This document shows, piece by piece, positions 6,255 to 14,875 of a DNA stretch of 64,000 nucleotides; position 1 is the first letter of the stretch; each line of letters starts with the position of its first letter. The stretch is from Streptomyces griseoincarnatus (GTDB taxonomy: Bacteria; Actinomycetota; Actinomycetes; Streptomycetales; Streptomycetaceae): the NCBI GenBank assembly GCA_014649575.1, contig BMTH01000009.1, forward strand, positions 186,001 through 250,000, given 5' to 3'. Below the pieces are notes generated by a model. It had not been told where the DNA came from. It saw nothing but the letters and a program-made list of their open reading frames with translations, and made no database searches. The position numbers and the translations under genes were made by a program.

Positions 6255-9089
6255 TCAGGGCTTGAGCACCAGGTGGTCGGTGGTGGCGTCCTCGACCGCC
6301 TTCTCCGAGTAGGCCCACTCGAGCAGTTCGCCCTCGGCCCACTTGTCCGTCTGGTCGACGTAGTGGGCGTTGTAGGCGTGCCCGGAGGCGCCGGTGAGGT
6401 TGATCCAGCGGGACTTGTCGAGGTCGTCGAGGTTGACGACCATCCGCATGGACGGCACCCACACGACCCCGTAGCCGCCGGCGGCGTTCCAGCCGGTGGC
6501 GTTGACGGTGGCCTCGCCGCCGCCGAGCTTCCACGGGCCGCGGTTGAGCACGTACTTCACGAAGCCGGGCCCGTCGCTGCCGAGCGTCTGGTTGTCCAGG
6601 AACAGGCGGTGCAGCCGGCCCCAGTTCCAGGAGTCGATGTCCTTGCCGAGCTTGGCGGTCAGCTCCCAACGGGCGTCGATCAGGGCCCGCTTGAACAGCT
6701 CGTCGCGGTTCTCCGCGCCGGGCCGGGTGCCGCGCTTCGGCGTGCTCCACCACTCGCTGTCCTCGTCGGCCATCAGCCGCCGGACCACCTCGAACCAGCG
6801 GTCGCCGCCGTCCGGCTGCGCCTGGCTCGCGGAGCGCTGGCCGCACTCGCGGACCTTGCCCGCCTCGTCGGCCGGACCGGTGGTGTTGACCGGCTCGACC
6901 CACAGGCACTGGCCCTTGACCCGCAGCTCCTTGGGCAGCTTGTGGCCGAAGGAGAGCTTGAGGATGTTGCGCCAGACGGAGTTGAAGTACGCGGCGGCCG
7001 CCGAGTCGGCGTCCTGGGTGTAGTCCCAGCCCTCCAGCAGCTTCTGCGCCTCGCGGACGTGCTCGTCGCCGACGTCGATCTTGAGCAGTTCGGGCACCAG
7101 CAGCTTGGCGATGGCGCTGGAGTTGTCCAGCTGCATCTGCCGCATGTCGTCGGTGGAGATCTTCCCGCCGTCCTTGATCTTCGACTGGATCAGGTCGTTG
7201 ATCCGCTGGCTGCGGGCGCCGTAGCCCCAGTCGGTGGTCAGCGTGTACGGGTAGTCCTCGTCGACGACGGCCTGGTTGGCGGTGACGATGTAGCCGCGCT
7301 CCGGGTCGAACTCGTAGGGGAGTTCGACCTGGTCGACCCAGCCGGTCCACTCGTAGTCCGGGTCCCAGCCGGGCGCGGGGACGGAGCCGTCGTGCTTCTC
7401 CGCACGGGTCGGGATCCTGCCGGGCAGGGTGTAACCGATGTGGCCCTCGGTGTCCGCGTAGACGAGGTTCTGCGAGGGCACCTCGAACAGTTCGGAGGCC
7501 TCGCGGAAGTCGTCCCAGTCCTCGGCGCGGTTGATCGCGAAGACGGCGTCCATGGTGCGGCCGGGGTCCAGGGCGGTCCAGCGCAGCGCCACGGCGTAGC
7601 CGTCGCCCCGGTCGGGGGCCGCGCTGTCGACGGTGGCCTTCTTGCCGGTCTTCACCAGGTCGTCCGAACGGTCCGACAGCAGCGGGCCGTTGTTGGTCTC
7701 ACGGACGACGATCTTCCGCGAGGCGCCGCCGGCGACCTTGATGGTCTCCTCGCGCGTCTCGAACGGCACCACCTTGTCGCCGTACTGGTAGCCGTCGCCG
7801 GTGATCTTCTCCAGGTAGAGGTCGGTGACGTCGACGCCGGAGTTGGTCAGGCCCCAGGCGATGTCCTGGTTGTGGCCGATTATCACGCCGGGCATGCCCG
7901 CGAAGGTGTACCCCGTGACGTCGTAGCGGCAGGCGTCGGAGACGTCGCGGCAGTGCAGGCCCATCTGGTACCAGACGGACGGCAACGAGGCCGACAGGTG
8001 CGGGTCGTTGGCGAGCAGCGGCTTGCCGGAGACGGTGTGGTCGCCGGAGACGACCCAGGAGTTGGAGCCGATGCCGTCGCCGTTCACGCCGACGGCGGTG
8101 GGGAGGTCCTCCAGCACCCGCTGGAGTCCGGTGAGCTGGCCCTCGAAGCCGGCCGCGTCGCCCTCCGCACCGGCTCCCGTGCCGCCTTCCGTGCCGCCGC
8201 CGAGCTCCGAACCGGCGCCCTCGCCGGAGCCGGTGCCGTCCCCGGAGCCGGAACCGTCGCCCTCGCCTTCACCGTCACCCGAGCCGGAGCCGCCCTCGGC
8301 CTCGAACGTGCCGCTGCCCTCGTCGTAGCCGCCCTCCTGCACGATCGGCTTGTTCCGGGCGTACGGGTACGACGGGTACAGGTCGGCGATCTGCTTCGGG
8401 CCGAGGCGGCTGGTCAGCAGCGCCCGGTCGATCTCGTCCTGCATGTTGCCGCGCAGGTCCCAGGCCATCGCCTTCAGCCAGGCCACGGAGTCGACCGGCG
8501 TCCACTCGCCCGGCGCGTAGTCGTTCTCGAAGCCCAGCGCCGCGTACTCGAGGGAGATGTCCTTGCCGTCCTTGCCCTCCAGGTAGGCGTTGACGCCCTT
8601 CGCGTACGCCTGGAGGTACTTCTTGGTGGCGGGGGACAGCTTCTCCTCGTACTCCTGCTTCGCGACGCGGTCCCAGCCGAGGGTGCGCAGGAACGCGTCG
8701 TTGTCGACCTGGCCCGCGCCGAACATCTCCGACAGCCGGCCGGACGTCATGTGCCGGCGCACGTCCATCTCGTAGAACCGGTCCTGCGCCTGGACGTAGC
8801 CCTGCGCCATGAACAGGTCCTCGTCGGAGGAGGCGTAGATCTGCGGGATGCCGTACCCGTCGCGTCTGACGTCGACGGGCCCGGAGAGTCCCTCGAGGGT
8901 GATCGACCCCTCGGTCTGCGGGAAGGAGGCGCGCACGGTGCTGACGGACCAGTACGCCCCGTAGGCGACGCCTCCGATCAGGGCCAGCACCAGGACGAGC
9001 ACGATGAGACGGCCTTTGCGCCCCTTCTTCCTGCCGGACGTGCCGGCGGCCTGCTGACCCGTGGAGGCGGCGGTGGTGTCGGTGGGCAT
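6255..9089 (-). CDS. Penicillin acylase family protein (Ntn hydrolase)
   Basis: A 944-aa protein with one N-terminal membrane anchor (GRLIVLVLVLALIGGVAYGAYW) that would place the enzyme outside the cell. After an alpha-subunit-like part there is a Gly/Glu/Ser/Asp-rich stretch (about residues 253-320) corresponding to the processing linker, then GSNSWVVSG around residue 340, where the Ser becomes the N-terminal nucleophile of the beta subunit after autocleavage. KPLLANDPHL and the VSPF-like NPLVYADTEGHIGY segment also fit the family. Members hydrolyse amides such as beta-lactams or acyl-homoserine lactones; the substrate here is unknown. The ATG at 9089 is chosen because it directly precedes the basic stretch and the anchor. 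Confidence 0.88.
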   Translation of the reverse strand: MPTDTTAASTGQQAAGTSGRKKGRKGRLIVLVLVLALIGGVAYGAYWSVSTVRASFPQTEGSITLEGLSGPVDVRRDGYGIPQIYASSDEDLFMAQGYVQAQDRFYEMDVRRHMTSGRLSEMFGAGQVDNDAFLRTLGWDRVAKQEYEEKLSPATKKYLQAYAKGVNAYLEGKDGKDISLEYAALGFENDYAPGEWTPVDSVAWLKAMAWDLRGNMQDEIDRALLTSRLGPKQIADLYPSYPYARNKPIVQEGGYDEGSGTFEAEGGSGSGDGEGEGDGSGSGDGTGSGEGAGSELGGGTEGGTGAGAEGDAAGFEGQLTGLQRVLEDLPTAVGVNGDGIGSNSWVVSGDHTVSGKPLLANDPHLSASLPSVWYQMGLHCRDVSDACRYDVTGYTFAGMPGVIIGHNQDIAWGLTNSGVDVTDLYLEKITGDGYQYGDKVVPFETREETIKVAGGASRKIVVRETNNGPLLSDRSDDLVKTGKKATVDSAAPDRGDGYAVALRWTALDPGRTMDAVFAINRAEDWDDFREASELFEVPSQNLVYADTEGHIGYTLPGRIPTRAEKHDGSVPAPGWDPDYEWTGWVDQVELPYEFDPERGYIVTANQAVVDEDYPYTLTTDWGYGARSQRINDLIQSKIKDGGKISTDDMRQMQLDNSSAIAKLLVPELLKIDVGDEHVREAQKLLEGWDYTQDADSAAAAYFNSVWRNILKLSFGHKLPKELRVKGQCLWVEPVNTTGPADEAGKVRECGQRSASQAQPDGGDRWFEVVRRLMADEDSEWWSTPKRGTRPGAENRDELFKRALIDARWELTAKLGKDIDSWNWGRLHRLFLDNQTLGSDGPGFVKYVLNRGPWKLGGGEATVNATGWNAAGGYGVVWVPSMRMVVNLDDLDKSRWINLTGASGHAYNAHYVDQTDKWAEGELLEWAYSEKAVEDATTDHLVLKP

Positions 9090-9380
9090 CGCTGTCCTTG
9101 CTGTCCTAACGCGAGCGGCAGGTCGGGCTGTGCTTTTAACTGAGCGCTGGAGCAACGATAGGCGCAGGGCTCCGCGCCCCTTGACGCGGAGTGGGGAACC
9201 AGCCCGGACGGGCGTTCGATCTTGCCGCCTTTCGCGTCAAGAGCGCGTCAAGAGTTAGGTAAGGTAACGAAGTAGTTCGCCGTGACAATCGAAGCGGTTC
9301 GCCCGGAAAGCGGGCGCATCGCCCGCGACGGACGCGCGCGCTCCCTCACGGGGGCGCCTGGGCCGGGGAAGGGAACGCCG

Positions 9381-10895
9381 CTGACTGTCCACCACCTCAA
9401 CCAGCTCCTGCTCGTCTGCTCGCTCGTTCTGCTCGTCGCCGTGGCGGCGGTCCGGATCTCCTCGCGCAGCGGGCTCCCCAGCCTGCTCGTCTACCTGGGC
9501 ATCGGCATCGCCATCGGCCAGGACGGCATCGGCGACATCCAGTTCGACAACGCCGAGTTGACCCAGGTCATCGGCTACGCGGCCCTGGCCGTGATCCTCG
9601 CCGAGGGCGGCCTGGGCACCAAGTGGACCGAAATCAGACCGGTCCTGCCCTCGGCCGCCGCGCTGGCGCTGGCCGGCGTCGCGGTGAGCGTCGGCGTGAC
9701 GGCCACGGCGGCGCACCTGCTGATCGGGCTGGAGTGGCGGCAGGCGCTCATCATCGGCGCGGTGGTCTCCTCGACGGACGCGGCGGCCGTCTTCTCGGTG
9801 CTGCGCAAGGTGCCGCTGCCCGCCCGGGTGCGGGGCACCCTGGAGGCCGAGTCCGGCTTCAACGACGCGCCCGTGGTGATCCTCGTGGTGGCCTTCTCCA
9901 CGTCAGGTCCGGTCGAGCATTGGTACGTGCTGCTCGGCGAGATCCTGCTGGAGCTGGCGATCGGCGCCGCCGTCGGCCTCGCCGTCGGCTGGCTCGGCGC
10001 CCTGGCCCTGCGGCACGTGGCGCTGCCCGCCTCCGGCCTCTACCCGATCGCCGTCATGGCCATCGCCGTCACCGCCTACGCGGCCGGCGCGCTCGTCCAC
10101 GGCAGCGGCTTCCTCGCCGTCTACCTCGCCTCGATGCTGCTCGGCAACGCCAGACTGCCGCACTGGCCCGCCACCCGCGGCTTCGCCGAAGGGCTCGGCT
10201 GGCTCGCCCAGATCGGCATGTTCGTGCTGCTCGGCCTGCTGGTCACCCCGCACGAACTCGCCGACGACATCGTGCCCGCGCTGGTCGTCGGACTGGTCCT
10301 CACGACGGTGGCCCGCCCCCTCGGCGTCGTACTGTGCCTGATGCCGTTCCGGGTGCCCTGGCAGGAGCAGACGCTGATGTCCTGGGCCGGCCTGCGCGGC
10401 GCCGTGCCCATCGTCCTGGCGACCATCCCGATGGTGCAGGGCGTCGACGGCAGCGAGCGGATCTTCAACATCGTCTTCCTGCTGGTCGTCGTCTACACCC
10501 TGGTGCAGGGTCCGACGCTGCCCGGACTGGCCCGGCTGCTGCGGCTCGGCGACTCCGGCGCCGCCGACCTGGGCGTCGAGTCGGCGCCCCTGGAGCGGCT
10601 GCGCGGCCATCTGCTGTCGGTCACCGTCCCCGCCGGGTCGCGGATGCACGGCGTCGAGATCGGCGAGCTGCGGCTGCCCACCGGGTCCGCCGTCACCCTC
10701 GTCGTGCGGGACGGGACGTCCTTCGTGCCGTCACCGGAGACGATGCTGCGCCGCGGGGACGAACTCCTCGTCGTCGCCACCGACCCGGTGCGGGACGCCG
10801 CGGAGCGCCGGCTGCGCGCGGTCGCCCGGGGCGGCAAGCTCGCCGGCTGGCTGGGCACCGGCCGGGACACCGAAGGATCGCAGGCCGGACGCTGA
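9381..10895 (+). CDS. CPA1-type potassium/proton (or sodium/proton) antiporter with TrkA-C domain
   Basis: About 504 aa. Some 12-13 hydrophobic helices with family motifs: SLLVYLGIGIAIGQDG, AVILAEGGLGT, GAVVSSTDAAAVFSVLR (the ST/ND functional motif), LEAESGFNDAPVVILV, and LMSWAGLRGAVPIVLATIP. The C-terminal 90 residues (LLSVTVPAGSRMHGVEIGEL...) form a TrkA-C nucleotide/ion-sensing domain, as in NhaP2/CvrA K+/H+ antiporters. An in-frame ATG-like start exists at 9282, but the 33-residue extension lacks family character; a CTG at 9381 preceded by GGAAGGGA is the likely start (TVHHLNQLLL). Confidence 0.88.
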   Translation: MTVHHLNQLLLVCSLVLLVAVAAVRISSRSGLPSLLVYLGIGIAIGQDGIGDIQFDNAELTQVIGYAALAVILAEGGLGTKWTEIRPVLPSAAALALAGVAVSVGVTATAAHLLIGLEWRQALIIGAVVSSTDAAAVFSVLRKVPLPARVRGTLEAESGFNDAPVVILVVAFSTSGPVEHWYVLLGEILLELAIGAAVGLAVGWLGALALRHVALPASGLYPIAVMAIAVTAYAAGALVHGSGFLAVYLASMLLGNARLPHWPATRGFAEGLGWLAQIGMFVLLGLLVTPHELADDIVPALVVGLVLTTVARPLGVVLCLMPFRVPWQEQTLMSWAGLRGAVPIVLATIPMVQGVDGSERIFNIVFLLVVVYTLVQGPTLPGLARLLRLGDSGAADLGVESAPLERLRGHLLSVTVPAGSRMHGVEIGELRLPTGSAVTLVVRDGTSFVPSPETMLRRGDELLVVATDPVRDAAERRLRAVARGGKLAGWLGTGRDTEGSQAGR

Positions 10896-11119
10896 GAGGG
10901 TGCTCACTTTCACAGGCGTGCACGCCGTCACCCCCTGTATCATGAAGCGACCCCAGATCGAACCAACTCTGCCTGACGCAGAGCTGGCGCGACCGTATGG
11001 CGGCCGGGCGCCCTGAGCTGTGGCGCCGGTATCTACCGCAGTCAGCGCAAGAGGACAGCTCTCGGCGTGCCCGCGCGACCTCGCGCGGGGCGCTACCAGG
11101 TGGCGGAAAGGCACGGGCC

Positions 11120-12412
11120 GTGGCATCCACGGTCACCACGTCGAAGGACTCGGCGGCCACCTCCCGACCGGGATACGGCCGCCTGCTGCGCACCCGCGGC
11201 GCGTGGACGTTCCTGCTCCCCGGCTTCGCGGCGCGTCAGCCGTTCGCGATGCTCACCCTCTCCATCGTGCTGCTCGTCCAGCACACCACCGGCTCCTACG
11301 GCGCGGCCGGCGCCGTCGCGGCCGTCACCGGCGTCTCCATGGCGTTGTTCGCCCCGTACACCGGCCGGCTCGCCGACCGCCACGGCCAGCGCGCCGTGCT
11401 GGTGCCGGGCGTGCTGGTGCACGCGGCGGCAGGACTCGGCCTCACCGCCCTCGCGCTGAACGGCGCACCCCTGTGGGCGCTGTTCGCCGCGGCCGTCCCC
11501 ACCGGCGCCTCGGTGCCGCAGGTCGGGCCGATGGTCCGCGCCCGCTGGGGCGTCCGCCTCAAGGGTTCCCCGCTGATGGCGACCGCCGCCGCCTTCGAGT
11601 CCGTCACCGACGAGTTCACCTTCGTCGTCGGCCCGCTGCTCGCCACCGCGCTGTGCACGACGGTCGACCCGTCCGCGGGCCTGCTCGCCGAGGCCGCGCT
11701 CACCCTGGTCGGCGGTCTGCTGTTCGCCGCCCAGAAGGGCACCCAGCCGCCGGTCGCCACGGCCGCCGACGGCCACACCCGCGTACGGCACGCCTCCGCG
11801 CTGCGCGTGCCCGGCGTGCGCGTGCTGATCGTGACGTTCCTCGGCATCGGCTCCGTCTTCGGCGGCATGCAGGTCTCCCTGGCCGCGTACACCGAGTCCA
11901 TCGGCGAACCGGGCCTCAACGGCGTCCTCTACGGCGTCTTCGCCGCGGGCAACATGCTCGCGGGCCTCGCCTGCGGCGCGATCGCCTGGAAGGTCGCCCC
12001 TCAGCGCCGTCTGATCGTCGCCTACGCCGCCCTCGCGCTGGCCGCGTCCGCCCTGTGGACGGCCGACTCGTCGCTGCTGCTGGGCGCGCTCGGCCTGCTG
12101 GTCGGCATGTGCATCGCCCCGGCGCTGATCACCGGCTACACGCTGGTGGAGAACCTGGTCCCGGCGGGCGCCCGCACCGAGGCGTTCACCTGGCTGACCG
12201 GCGCCGTCGCGCTGGGCCAGGCCGCCGCCGTCACCGTCGCCGGACAGTTCGAGGACCGGCTGTGGGACGGCGCCGGCTTCCTGGTGCCGATGGGCGGCAC
12301 GCTGCTGGCGCTGGCGACCCTGCTGGCGCTGCGCTCGCGGCTCGCGGGTGCTCCGCGCGGGCGTACGGTCGCACGTGGCGTGGGTCACCGCGAGCCCGTC
12401 GCGGTGGACTAG
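11120..12412 (+). CDS. MFS transporter
   Basis: A 430-aa, 12-helix major facilitator of the kind with a GRLADRHGQR loop between helices 2 and 3. Hydrophobic segments alternate regularly from TFLLPGFAARQPF to LLALATLLALRSRL. The GTG at 11120 has GGCGGAAAGG 9-18 nt upstream and gives the conserved start ASTVTTSKD. Located between the antiporter and the FmdB gene on the same strand, 225 bp after the antiporter. Substrate cannot be inferred. Confidence 0.85.
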   Translation: MASTVTTSKDSAATSRPGYGRLLRTRGAWTFLLPGFAARQPFAMLTLSIVLLVQHTTGSYGAAGAVAAVTGVSMALFAPYTGRLADRHGQRAVLVPGVLVHAAAGLGLTALALNGAPLWALFAAAVPTGASVPQVGPMVRARWGVRLKGSPLMATAAAFESVTDEFTFVVGPLLATALCTTVDPSAGLLAEAALTLVGGLLFAAQKGTQPPVATAADGHTRVRHASALRVPGVRVLIVTFLGIGSVFGGMQVSLAAYTESIGEPGLNGVLYGVFAAGNMLAGLACGAIAWKVAPQRRLIVAYAALALAASALWTADSSLLLGALGLLVGMCIAPALITGYTLVENLVPAGARTEAFTWLTGAVALGQAAAVTVAGQFEDRLWDGAGFLVPMGGTLLALATLLALRSRLAGAPRGRTVARGVGHREPVAVD

Positions 12413-12479
12413 GCCCACGGAATGCGTCACTATGGACCGTCGTTAGCACTCATTGAGTGAGAGTGCCAGGAGGAAGACA

Positions 12480-12791
12480 GTGCCGACCTACCAGTACCAG
12501 TGCACCGAGTGCGGCGAGGGCCTCGAGGCGGTGCAGAAGTTCACCGACGACGCCCTGACCGAGTGCCCCAGCTGCCAGGGCCGCCTGAAGAAGGTGTTCT
12601 CCGCGGTCGGCATCGTCTTCAAGGGTTCCGGCTTCTACCGCAACGACAGCCGCGGCTCCTCGTCGAGCTCCTCGCCGGCGTCGTCGAAGTCCTCCGGATC
12701 CTCGTCGTCGAGCTCCTCGTCGTCGGACTCCGGTTCGAGCTCGTCCTCGTCCGGCTCCTCCGGCAGCTCGACGAGCACCACGGCGGCCTGA
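12480..12791 (+). CDS. FmdB-family zinc ribbon protein
   Basis: A 103-aa protein. The N-terminal 45 residues form a zinc ribbon (PTYQYQCTECGEGLEAVQ ... TECPSCQGRLKKVFS), with four Cys in two CxxC knuckles, as in FmdB/CxxC_CXXC_SSSS regulators. The C-terminal half is almost pure serine, with some Gly and Thr, and is presumably disordered. The GTG at 12480 is fixed by AGGAGG at 12469-12474. Followed by a strong hairpin. Exact role unknown. Confidence 0.9.
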   Translation: MPTYQYQCTECGEGLEAVQKFTDDALTECPSCQGRLKKVFSAVGIVFKGSGFYRNDSRGSSSSSSPASSKSSGSSSSSSSSSDSGSSSSSSGSSGSSTSTTAA

Positions 12792-12811
12792 CCGCCTGAC
12801 GCACGCTTCCC

Positions 12812-12843
12812 AGGACCCTGCCGTCCCCCGACGGCGGGGTCCT
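12812..12843 (+). terminator. Terminator hairpin after fmdB
   Basis: Arms AGGACCCTGCCGTC and GACGGCGGGGTCCT with a CCCC loop; 14 bp with a single G-T type mismatch. It lies 20 bp after the FmdB stop codon. Confidence 0.75.
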
Positions 12844-12905
12844 CGGCGTCTGCGGCGCCACGGAGGCGGCCGACGGGACTCTCTCCCGCCGTTTCCGGGT
12901 GCCGT

Positions 12906-12911
12906 TAGGGT
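12906..12911 (+). promoter_or_regulatory. Putative -10 of a leaderless mtnP transcript
   Basis: TAGGGT with 6 nt to the ATG at 12918 and no ribosome binding site between. Same pattern as galU and the glutathione peroxidase gene. Confidence 0.5.
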
Positions 12912-12917
12912 CGGGCC

Positions 12918-13760
12918 ATGGCGAACATGGCGAACGCCGAGATCGGCGTCATCGGCGGATCCGGCTTCTACTCCTTCCTCGACGACGTGACCGAGGTCCA
13001 GGTCGACACCCCCTACGGGGCGCCCAGCGACTCCCTCTTCCTCGGCGAGGTGGCCGGCCGGCGGGTCGCCTTCCTGCCCCGGCACGGACGCGGCCACCAT
13101 CTGCCCCCGCACCGCATCAACTACCGCGCCAACCTGTGGGCGCTGCGGTCGGTCGGTGTGCGCCAGGTCCTCGGCCCGTGCGCGGTGGGCGGTCTGCGCC
13201 CCGAGTACGGACCGGGCACGCTCCTGGTGCCGGACCAGCTCGTGGACCGCACCAAGTCGCGCGCCAACTCCTACTTCGACGGGCTCCCGCTGCCCGACGG
13301 CACCGTGCCGAACGTCGTCCACGTGTCCCTGGCCGACCCGTACTGCCCCACCGGGCGGGCGTCCGCGCTGAAGGCCGCCCGCGGGCGGGACTGGGAGGTG
13401 GTCGACGGCGGCACGCTGGTCGTCGTCGACGGCCCGCGGTTCTCCACCCGCGCCGAGTCGCTGTGGCACCAGGCGCAGGGCTGGTCCGTGGTGGGCATGA
13501 CCGGACACCCCGAGGCGGCGCTCGCCCGTGAGCTGGAGCTCTGCTACACGTCGTTGACGCTGGTCACGGACCTGGACGCGGGCGCGGAGACGGGCGAGGG
13601 CGTCTCCCACGACGAGGTGCTCCGGGTGTTCGCGGCCAACGTGGACCGGCTGCGGGGGGTGCTGTTCGACGCGGTGGCGGCGCTGCCGTCGACGGAGGAG
13701 CGGGACTGTCTGTGCGCGTCGGCGCTGGGGGGGATGGACCCGGGGTTCGCGTTGCCGTAG
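12918..13760 (+). CDS. mtnP: S-methyl-5'-thioadenosine phosphorylase
   Basis: A 280-aa PNP/MTAP family 2 phosphorylase splitting 5'-methylthioadenosine to adenine and methylthioribose-1-phosphate in methionine salvage. Visible motifs: AEIGVIGGSGFYSF (phosphate-binding), FLPRHGRGHHLPPHRINYRAN, DQLVDRTKSR, VVVDGPRFSTRAES and VVGMTGHPEAALARELELCYTSL. The last codons lie inside a 21-bp tandem repeat that continues past the stop. A longer in-frame start exists only two codons downstream (ATG 12927). Confidence 0.92.
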   Translation: MANMANAEIGVIGGSGFYSFLDDVTEVQVDTPYGAPSDSLFLGEVAGRRVAFLPRHGRGHHLPPHRINYRANLWALRSVGVRQVLGPCAVGGLRPEYGPGTLLVPDQLVDRTKSRANSYFDGLPLPDGTVPNVVHVSLADPYCPTGRASALKAARGRDWEVVDGGTLVVVDGPRFSTRAESLWHQAQGWSVVGMTGHPEAALARELELCYTSLTLVTDLDAGAETGEGVSHDEVLRVFAANVDRLRGVLFDAVAALPSTEERDCLCASALGGMDPGFALP

Positions 13761-13803
13761 GCGGGGTTCGCGTTTGCCGTAGGCGGGGTTCGCGTTGCCG
13801 TAG
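13740..13803 (+). repeat. Three 21/22-bp tandem repeats overlapping the mtnP 3' end
   Basis: Copies at 13740-13760, 13761-13782 and 13783-13803 share the core GGGGTTCGCGTTGCCGTAG; the middle copy has one extra T. The first copy encodes the last codons and stop of mtnP, so the array is an expansion of coding DNA into the 3' untranslated region. Confidence 0.9.
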
Positions 13804-13837
13804 GGGGGCGCCTTGCTGTGGGGCGGGGTGCACGGCC

Positions 13838-13879
13838 GTTCCGGCGGAGTGCGCTGGCGTTCCGGCGGGGTGCGCTGGC
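13838..13879 (+). repeat. Two 21-bp tandem repeats
   Basis: GTTCCGGCGGAGTGCGCTGG and a copy with one substitution, directly adjacent, at 13838-13858 and 13859-13879. Same unit length as the array just upstream but a different sequence. Confidence 0.85.
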
Positions 13880-13883
13880 GCTC

Positions 13884-14030
13884 CCGCGGGTGCGCGGCCG
13901 TTCACGCGCCTCCCGCGACGCTCGCCTCCGCGACGGCCCGCCTCCGCGCCTCCGGCACCGGGCCCCCGCACGGCACGCCCGCCCCACCGCGACGGTGACC
14001 CGCCCCACATGAACGGCCGCGCACCCGCGG
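13884..14030. repeat. Long inverted repeat (21-bp perfect arms, 105-bp loop)
   Basis: The arm at 13884-13904 (core GGGTGCGCGGCCGTTCA) is perfectly complementary to 14010-14030. Secondary partial complementarity continues inside the loop (GCGACGCTCGCC versus the GGGCGAGCGTCGC segment just after the right arm). The 13761-14192 gap holds no convincing gene. Confidence 0.85.
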
Positions 14031-14192
14031 CGTCGCGGGGCGAGCGTCGCCGGGGCGCGGCGTCGCGGAGGTGCTCGTTCGGGTGGCGCGGTTTTCCACA
14101 GGTGAGGATGTGTTCACAGCCCTCGGCGGGATTCTGCCGGACGCTTCATCGTGGGGTGCGCAAGCCGTTCCCGCGTCCCAGGTGGTGGCCCC

Positions 14193-14822
14193 GTGTCCAT
14201 GTCGTCCATGTCGTCCACGTCCATGACGTCCATGACGTCCGCGCCCTCTGCGTCGTCCGCGTACCGTCGCTCTCCGTTCCCGCGTCCGCACGGCGCCGAT
14301 GTGCCGCCGCCGTGCGAGGTGCCGCACTTCGACCCGGTGCGGGTGCGCGGCGCGCTGCCGCTCGCGGGCCTGCTGGGGCGGCACCGCAGACGGGCGGTGG
14401 CGGCCGGTCTCGCGGTGACTGCGGCGGCGCTCGTCGCGGCGGGCCCGAGGGACACCGACCGCTCGCGCGGACATTCCGAGCCGGCCCGGGCGGCGGCCGG
14501 GACTCCCGTGCCGTCCAACGACGATGCCCGTCCCGTTCGGCAGCGGCGCGCGGGTGCGAAGGTCAGCGCGCCGGTGCGGATCGCCGACGCGGCCACGGTC
14601 CGGCTGCTGCGGCCCGGCGACCGGGTGGACGTGATCGCGGCCGAGGAGACGGTGTCCGGTGGTGACGCCAGAGTGGTCGCGCGCGGGGCGCGGGTCACGG
14701 AGGTGCCGGAGCCGCCGGACGGCGACGGGGGCGCGCTGGTCGTCCTGTCAGTGCCGCGCGACACGGCGGCCGAGCTGGCGGGCGCGAGCACCACGGCGCG
14801 GCTGGCGGTGACGCTGTGGTGA
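14193..14822 (+). CDS. RcpC/CpaB-family SAF-domain protein
   Basis: About 209 aa. Near residue 80 there is one hydrophobic helix (RRAVAAGLAVTAAALVAAGP), then a Pro/Arg-rich linker and a C-terminal domain of RcpC/CpaB type (VSAPVRIADAATVRLLRPGDRVDVIAA ... ALVVLSVPRDTAAELAGASTTARLAVTL). In Flp/Tad pili CpaB helps assemble the secretion channel, yet no other tad gene is nearby. The start is uncertain: GTG 14193 follows GGTGGTGG; ATGs at 14199 and later are also possible because the N-terminus is a repeat of Ser, Met and Thr. Confidence 0.7.
   Translation: MSMSSMSSTSMTSMTSAPSASSAYRRSPFPRPHGADVPPPCEVPHFDPVRVRGALPLAGLLGRHRRRAVAAGLAVTAAALVAAGPRDTDRSRGHSEPARAAAGTPVPSNDDARPVRQRRAGAKVSAPVRIADAATVRLLRPGDRVDVIAAEETVSGGDARVVARGARVTEVPEPPDGDGGALVVLSVPRDTAAELAGASTTARLAVTLW
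14198..14245 (+). repeat. 9-bp-type tandem repeat in the 5' end of the RcpC-like gene
   Basis: Repeated ATGTCGTCC/ATGACGTCC units encode Ser-Met-Ser-Ser-Met-Ser-Ser-Thr-Ser-Met-Thr. Each unit contains an ATG, so the array supplies several alternative start codons in frame. Confidence 0.75.
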
Positions 14823-14875
14823 CGCGCGCGGCGCCGGGCGCCCCGGCCGGCCGGAGGCCGTCCCCGCCCGCTCCC

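Noticed and set aside
6237..9143. A 968-aa open frame on the plus strand opposite the penicillin-acylase gene
   Set aside because: It is a mirror of the real gene caused by high GC; composition is Val/Gly/Ala/Arg-rich with no domain, and the opposite strand has clear motifs.
13740..13879. CRISPR array
   Set aside because: The repeats are directly adjacent, without spacers, and no cas gene is present.
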